From positions 406 to 64,405 of the forward strand of contig NZ_BMJM01000002.1 of NCBI RefSeq assembly GCF_014643455.1: a DNA stretch of 64,000 nucleotides, given 5' to 3'. The DNA comes from Sandarakinorhabdus glacialis (GTDB lineage: Bacteria; Pseudomonadota; Alphaproteobacteria; Sphingomonadales; Sphingomonadaceae). Both the position numbers and the translations under genes were made by a program. Positions 59,840-64,000 of the stretch are shown here, in pieces (position 1 is the stretch's first letter; the number at the start of each line of letters is the position of its first letter). The notes beneath the pieces were generated by a model. That model did no database searches. It was given only the letters and a program-made list of their open reading frames with translations, and had not been told where the DNA came from.

Positions 59840-60226
59840 GGCGGGTCTCCTGGTGGGCGGCCTGGGGAACCATTTCCCGGTTGCCGATGACCCCTTCTAC
59901 CCAGGCCCCGTGAAGCCAGGCGTCGGCGCCGCGTGAAGCGCGCGCTATTGGGCGTGAAAAAAACGGGCCCGATGAAAATAGTTTGCGATCGCCGGATCGG
60001 CGCGAGAAATTCCGTGGCCCCAGATCCGCGCCAGCTCGCGGCAGGCCTTATATAATGGGGCCTGTCCGGACGGGCCGCGCAGCCATTTTTTTTCACGAAC
60101 AATTAGCGCGGGATTGACGCTTTTCCGCCGCCTCCTTTGACGCTTGCCGACCAGAAGAGGGCATCCGGTTTTCGCCGGTTCGCCCTGGCACCCTGCCACG
60201 GCGGTTTGAAAACGGAGGAACTCGCC
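59840..60226. other. Divergent intergenic region, peptide array / UrcA gene
   Basis: About 390 bases between leftward peptide genes and the rightward UrcA gene. It has A/T tracts (59948-59955, 60082-60091) and TATATAATGGGG at 60050-60061, and must hold both promoters. I find no coding frame I can support. Confidence 0.45.
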
Positions 60227-60583
60227 ATGACCATTTCCTTGCTCAAGACGATGAAGCTGCTGCCGTTCGCGATGCTTGCAGTCACTGCGCTCGAGCCCGC
60301 CGCTGCCTGGCCCGTCGAGGGCGGCGCGCCATCGGCCGAGCGCGTCGAGACACGCGTCGTCTATGGTGATCTCGACCTGACGTCGCCGGCCGGCCAGGCC
60401 ACCTTCGTGCAGCGGATCAAGACTGGCGTTCGCAAGGTCTGCAGCCCGAGCACGACCGAACTGGTCGCGATGTCGCAGGCCAGCCGCTGCCGTCAGGACG
60501 CCTTTGACGGCGCCATGAATCAGCAACGGCAGATCATCGCCAACGCTGAAAATCAGCGCCGCCAGCAACTTGCCGCGCGCTGA
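60227..60583 (+). CDS. UrcA-family protein
   Basis: A 118-residue exported protein. A signal peptide (LLKTMKLLPFAMLAVTALEP, ending AAAW) is followed by VVYGDLDLTSPAGQATFVQR, then VRKVCSPSTTELVAMSQASR with a second Cys, and ANAENQRRQQLAAR. DLDLTSPAG...R+..A+..VC is the UrcA family signature of alpha-proteobacteria; function unknown. The ATG at 60227 follows GGAGGAA. A strong terminator lies 22 bases after the stop. Confidence 0.85.
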   Translation: MTISLLKTMKLLPFAMLAVTALEPAAAWPVEGGAPSAERVETRVVYGDLDLTSPAGQATFVQRIKTGVRKVCSPSTTELVAMSQASRCRQDAFDGAMNQQRQIIANAENQRRQQLAAR

Positions 60584-60604
60584 ACCCGAAGTCTCGTCAG
60601 CGGG

Positions 60605-60640
60605 AAACGCCCCTGGAACACCAGTTCCGGGGGCGTTTTT
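60605..60640 (+). terminator. Rho-independent terminator
   Basis: ACGCCCCTGGAAC (60607-60619), loop ACCA, and GTTCCGGGGGCGT (60624-60636) form a 13-pair stem with one G-T pair, followed by a T run to 60640. It ends the UrcA transcript. Confidence 0.92.
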
Positions 60641-60689
60641 CGTATGAGCGGTGTCCGGGGCGGCGCTTCACCCGCGCATCAGCCATGCT

Positions 60690-61808
60690 ATGAAGCCAAG
60701 TGGCGCAGGTCCGCGCCGACGCAGACGAAGGCCGGTGGTCATCCGCAAGATCATCCATATCGACATGGACGCGTTCTACGCCTCGGTCGAACAGCGCGAT
60801 GACCCGGCGCTGCGCGGGCGTCCGGTCGCGGTCGGGTCGTCGCAGGCGCGCGGCGTCGTCGTGGCGGCAAGTTACGAGGCCCGCAAGTTCGGGGTGCGAT
60901 CGGCGATGGCGTCAGTGACGGCGCTGCGGCGGTGCCCGGGCCTGGTGTTCGTCCCGCCGCGCTTCGATGTGTACCGCGCCGTTTCCGAGCAGATCCGCGC
61001 CATCTTTGCCGATTATACCGAGCTTGTGGAGCCGCTGTCGCTCGACGAGGCGTATCTGGACGTGACCGACGACCGCAAAGGCATCGGCTCGGCGACCGCG
61101 ATCGCCGCGGAAATCCGCCAGCGTATTCGCAAGACGACGCAGCTGACCGCGTCGGCGGGGGTGTCGTACAACAAGTTCATCGCCAAGCTGGCGTCGGACC
61201 AGAACAAGCCCGACGGCCTGTGCGTCATCAGGCCGGCGCAGGGGCCGGCGTTCGTCGCCGGCCTTCCGGTCAAGCGTTTTCACGGCGTCGGCCCGGTTAC
61301 CGCCGCAAGGATGGAACGGCTCGGCATCCTGACCGGCGCCGACCTGAAGGCGCGCAGCCTCGACAAATTGACCGGCTGGTTCGGCAGCAGCGCCGGCTAT
61401 TTTCACCGCGCCGCCCATGGTGACGACGACCGCCCGGTGCGCAGCGACCGTCCGCTGAAGTCGGTCGGTGCCGAGCGGACGTTCGACCGCGACCTGACCG
61501 GCGATGCCGAACTGCTGGCGGCGCTCGAGCCGGTCATCGACGCCGCTTGGCGCCGGATCGAGCGCAGCGGCGCGGCCGGGCGCACGCTGACGCTGAAGGT
61601 CAAGTTCGCCGATTTCCGGATCATGAGCCGGTCGCAGAGCGCCGCCCAGCCGCTGCGCACCGAGGCCGAGATCGGCGAGGCAGGGCGGTCGCTGCTCCGG
61701 GCGATCCTGCCGGCCGAAAACGGCATCCGGCTGCTCGGGCTCACCCTGTCGAACCTCGATTCGGGCAAGCCCGGTGACGATCCCCAACCCGGCTTCCTGG
61801 GCCTTTAG
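60690..61808 (+). CDS. dinB: DNA polymerase IV (DinB, Y-family)
   Basis: A 372-residue Y-family polymerase. The palm begins IHIDMDAFYASVEQRDDPAL with VVVAASYEARKFGVRSAMAS, and the second catalytic region is VEPLSLDEAYLDVTDDRKG; SAGVSYNKFIAKLASDQNKP and FHGVGPVTAARMERLGI (helix-hairpin-helix) follow, then the little-finger domain. It lacks the C-terminal beta-clamp extension seen in longer DinB forms, ending QPGFLGL. The start is uncertain: ATG at 60690 or GTG at 60735 just before the conserved IRKIIHIDMDAF. It copies damaged DNA at low fidelity. Confidence 0.95.
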   Translation: MKPSGAGPRRRRRRPVVIRKIIHIDMDAFYASVEQRDDPALRGRPVAVGSSQARGVVVAASYEARKFGVRSAMASVTALRRCPGLVFVPPRFDVYRAVSEQIRAIFADYTELVEPLSLDEAYLDVTDDRKGIGSATAIAAEIRQRIRKTTQLTASAGVSYNKFIAKLASDQNKPDGLCVIRPAQGPAFVAGLPVKRFHGVGPVTAARMERLGILTGADLKARSLDKLTGWFGSSAGYFHRAAHGDDDRPVRSDRPLKSVGAERTFDRDLTGDAELLAALEPVIDAAWRRIERSGAAGRTLTLKVKFADFRIMSRSQSAAQPLRTEAEIGEAGRSLLRAILPAENGIRLLGLTLSNLDSGKPGDDPQPGFLGL

Positions 61809-61890
61809 CCGCTGCCGCCGATTTCCGCTGGCCTGCCATCGGCCCCACCGCCTATCAACGCCCGCGCAACTCCAACCGAGTAATCTATCG

Positions 61891-62565
61891 ATGTCGAAGA
61901 TCGTCAATGGTGCCAGCCTGCAACCGCTGTCGGGCGCCAAGCCGAAACAGATTGTGCTGCTGCTGCACGGCTATGGCTCCAATGGTGCCGACCTGATCTC
62001 GCTGGCGCCGCACTGGCAGCAGGCAATTCCCGACGCGCTGTTCCTCGCGCCGAACGCACCGCAGAACAGCGGCAATGGCGGCGGTTATCAATGGTGGCCG
62101 CTGCATGGCCTGTCGCCGCAGGCACTTGCGACTGGTGCCGTGCAGGCAGCGCCGGCGGTCGACGCCTTCATCGATCGGAAGCTGGCGCAATATGGCCTGA
62201 CCGAGGCCGAGCTGGCGATCGTCGGGTTCAGCCAGGGCACCATGATGGCGCTGCACATCGCGCTGCGCCGCAAGGCCGCGGTTGCCGCCATCGTCGGTTA
62301 TTCGGGAATGCTGATCGGCACTGCCGGGCTGGCGTCGCAGGATTATCCCAGGCCGCCGGTGCTGCTGGTCCATGGCTCGGCCGACCCCGTCGTGCCGGTG
62401 TCGGCGCTGCACGCCGCCAAGGCCGATCTCCTCAAGCTGGGCATCGAGGCCGAGACGCATGTCAGCACGGGACTGGGCCATAGCGTCGATCCGATCGGGC
62501 TTCGGCTCGGCGCCGATTTTATTGCCAAGGGTTTCAATCACGTCGTCGCGGCGGCGGAAAAATAG
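61891..62565 (+). CDS. Carboxylesterase / phospholipase-like alpha/beta hydrolase
   Basis: A 224-residue hydrolase of the YpfH/acyl-protein-thioesterase group. LLLHGYGSNGADLISLAPHW is the oxyanion region, IVGFSQGTMMALHIALRR the nucleophile elbow (GFSQG), LLVHGSADPVVPV the acid region and STGLGHSVDPIGL the catalytic His. It hydrolyses short acyl esters in the cytoplasm. The start at 61891 fits the family; the open frame extends upstream into dinB without a ribosome site. Confidence 0.9.
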   Translation: MSKIVNGASLQPLSGAKPKQIVLLLHGYGSNGADLISLAPHWQQAIPDALFLAPNAPQNSGNGGGYQWWPLHGLSPQALATGAVQAAPAVDAFIDRKLAQYGLTEAELAIVGFSQGTMMALHIALRRKAAVAAIVGYSGMLIGTAGLASQDYPRPPVLLVHGSADPVVPVSALHAAKADLLKLGIEAETHVSTGLGHSVDPIGLRLGADFIAKGFNHVVAAAEK

Positions 62566-62654
62566 TGCCGTCGCGCCGGGCGGGGTGATCGCAGGCGGTT
62601 GGACTCGTCGCGGCTTCTGCTGCAGACGAGGGTTATCGAGCGGGCAAGGAAGAC

Positions 62655-64000
62655 ATGGTATCGCTGCCTCATAAAGCTTCGGATGGCCTCGAATTCCTGA
62701 TCGATGGCGGTAGCGTCGGCGCGTCGATGCGGGCGCATGACTGGTCGGGTACGGCGCTCGGCCATCCGCGCAACTGGCCGCAATCTTTGAAAACGGCCGT
62801 CGGCCTCATGCTCGCCAACGGCCATGCCATGTGCCTGGTCTGGGGTCCCGAATCGACCGTCCTCTATAGCGACACTTACATACACGTGCTCGTGCCCGGC
62901 ATCCGGCGGCGCTAGGCGCGCCGATTGCCGATGTCTGGTCCGGTGTCTGGCCCGACATCGCGCCGCTCGTCGACCGGGCCCTGGCGGGCGAAACCGTCAA
63001 GCTCGACGACCTGCACCTGGTGATGACGCGCAATAGCTATCCCGAGGACACCTGGTGGTCGTTCTCGTACAGCCCGCTGCGCGACGAAAGCGGCGCCATC
63101 GCCGGCATGATCGACATCTGCATCGATACGACCGCCAAGATGGTTGCCGAGCGGCGCGAGCAGGAGGAACGCGAGCGCCAGCACATCCTGTTCCAGCAAA
63201 TGCCGGGCTTCGTCGCGGTTCTCCATGGCTCGCGGCATGTCTTCGACTATGTCAACAAGGCCTATGTCGAGCTGACCGGACCGCGAAATTTCCTTGGGCG
63301 CAGCGTGCGCGAGGTTTTCCGGAGCTCGAAGGGCAGGGCTTCAACGAGAGGCTCGACGCGGTCTATGCCACCGGCAGGACGCTGTCGCTCAAGGCGATAC
63401 CGGTCCGCCTCGGGGACGAGCCCGAGGACAGGTTTGTGGATTTGCTGTCCCAGCCGATCCGGCATGAAAAAGGCCATGTCAGCGGCATCTTCGTCGGGGG
63501 CCATGACGTCAGCGAGCATGTCCGCAGCGAAAAAGCCCGGATCTTTACAGAAGCCCGAGTCGATGCCCTCAACTCCGACATCGAGCGGCAGGTCGTCGAG
63601 CGCGCCGACGATCGCAACCTGGTGTGGAAGATCAGCCCCGACCTGATGGGCGTGCTGCGCGCCGATGGGCATTTCGAGACGACGAACCCCGCCTGGCACG
63701 CGGTCCTCGGCTGGACGGAAACCGAAGTCGTCTCGATGTCGATCTTCGAGATGCTGCACCCCGAGGATGCGCCACGCACGCGTGGTGGCTTCGAAGCGAT
63801 CCTGACCGGCGCGACGGTGACCCAATTCGAAAACCGCTATCGCTGCAAGGACGGCGGTTATCGTTTGCTGTCGTGGATCGGCGTGCCCGAGGCCGGCAAG
63901 ATCTATTGCATCGGCCGCGACATCACCGCGGAACGCGAGGCGGCGTCCAGGCTGGCGCTGGCCGAGGAGGCGCTGCGCCAGTCGCAAAAGCTCGAGGCGC
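62655..64000 (+). pseudogene. PAS-domain sensor histidine kinase, two frameshifts, runs off window
   Basis: The reading begins at 62655 (MRAHDWSGTALGHPRNWPQS, MCLVWGPESTVLYSDTY). At 62892 CTCGTGCC should be CTCGGTGCC: restoring one G turns VPGIRRR-stop into VLGARHPAALGAPIADVW, the normal family sequence. The next frame gives TWWSFSYSPLRDESGAIAGM and MPGFVAVLHGSRHVFDYVNK until 63319, where TTCCGGAG should be TTCCCGGAG, restoring VFPELEGQGFNERLDAVYAT. The third frame runs to 64000 through a PAS/PAC unit (VWKISPDLMGVLRADGHFET, YCIGRDITAERE) to LRQSQKLEA, just before the expected H box. It may be a decayed gene or a sequence with two base-call errors. Confidence 0.82.

Noticed and set aside
62655-62915. 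Separate 86-residue protein before the kinase
   Set aside because: Adding one base at 62892 joins it smoothly to the next frame with family-typical sequence, so it is the broken beginning of the kinase gene.
1-64000. tRNA, rRNA or riboswitch genes
   Set aside because: I looked for cloverleaf-like elements in the non-coding gaps and found none I could support; no integrase or att-like duplication was seen either.

Overview
The window is GC-rich, densely coding alphaproteobacterial chromosome with short intergenic gaps and many 1-4 nt start/stop overlaps. The gene content (a large TonB receptor, GPH-type sugar/glucuronide-family transporters, PVA-dehydrogenase-like quinohemoproteins, two-TetR and two-CaiB fusions, OpgGH, an UrcA-family protein, a Ku/LigD set, and palindromic repeats of the CCCGGGTCAAGCCCGGG type) suggests a member of the Sphingomonadales. 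This is inference: no rRNA or tRNA gene is visible. All function calls come from reading motifs, not from searches.

Region 1 (1-1165) is a graveyard of insertion sequences: the 5' part of an IS5-like element cut by the window edge, a 13-codon stub of an IS3 orfA, a truncated IS66 tnpA and a frameshifted IS3 orfB. Region 2 (1370-32235) is a large catabolic locus. A leftward operon encodes a GPH-type transporter, an oxidized-PVA-hydrolase-like exported hydrolase, a PVA-dehydrogenase-like quinohemoprotein, an acyl-CoA ligase and an SDR. An amidohydrolase, a TonB receptor, a second GPH transporter, a single-chain acyl-CoA carboxylase, a two-domain class III CoA-transferase, an SDR and a thiolase follow. 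Next come a rightward operon (unknown protein, serine hydrolase, EthD-like protein, a paralogue of the unknown protein, second quinohemoprotein), an alpha/beta hydrolase, a 3-hydroxyacyl-CoA dehydrogenase, a double-TetR regulator and another SDR. The logic reads as uptake, periplasmic oxidation of hydroxyls, hydrolytic C-C or ester cleavage, CoA activation or carboxylation, then beta-oxidation-like and thiolytic steps. The substrate is unknown; a 1,3-diol/diketone polymer such as polyvinyl alcohol, or a natural analogue, is one hypothesis.

Region 3 (32.2-33.1 kb) is a decayed transposase plus non-coding sequence. Region 4 (33142-38854) is one rightward run: a shortened TolC-type lipoprotein, an HlyD-type adaptor, OpgG/D and OpgH. 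Region 5 (38.9-44.8 kb) is a non-homologous end-joining island: a stand-alone ATP-dependent ligase, Ku and three-domain LigD, with a KTSC protein and a GNAT enzyme between, bordered by palindromic repeats. Region 6 (44.9-48.9 kb) holds small enzymes, two of them broken (a GST-like gene and an MBL-fold hydrolase).

Region 7 (48.9-57.1 kb) looks like a little-described isoprenoid gene set. Reading leftward it encodes a CrtI/HpnE-like FAD oxidoreductase, an unknown protein, a polyprenyl diphosphate synthase, a saccharopine-dehydrogenase-like reductase and an acetoacetate-decarboxylase-like protein, followed by a TetR regulator, a carotenoid-cleavage oxygenase and the broken MBL gene. A repeated operator-like sequence lies before tetR and before the oxygenase. 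Region 8 (57.2-60.6 kb) has a SARP-like regulator, three tandem copies of a tiny secreted-peptide gene, and an UrcA-family protein with a strong terminator. Region 9 (60.7-64 kb) has DinB, a carboxylesterase and a PAS sensor kinase broken by two 1-nt deletions that runs off the window.
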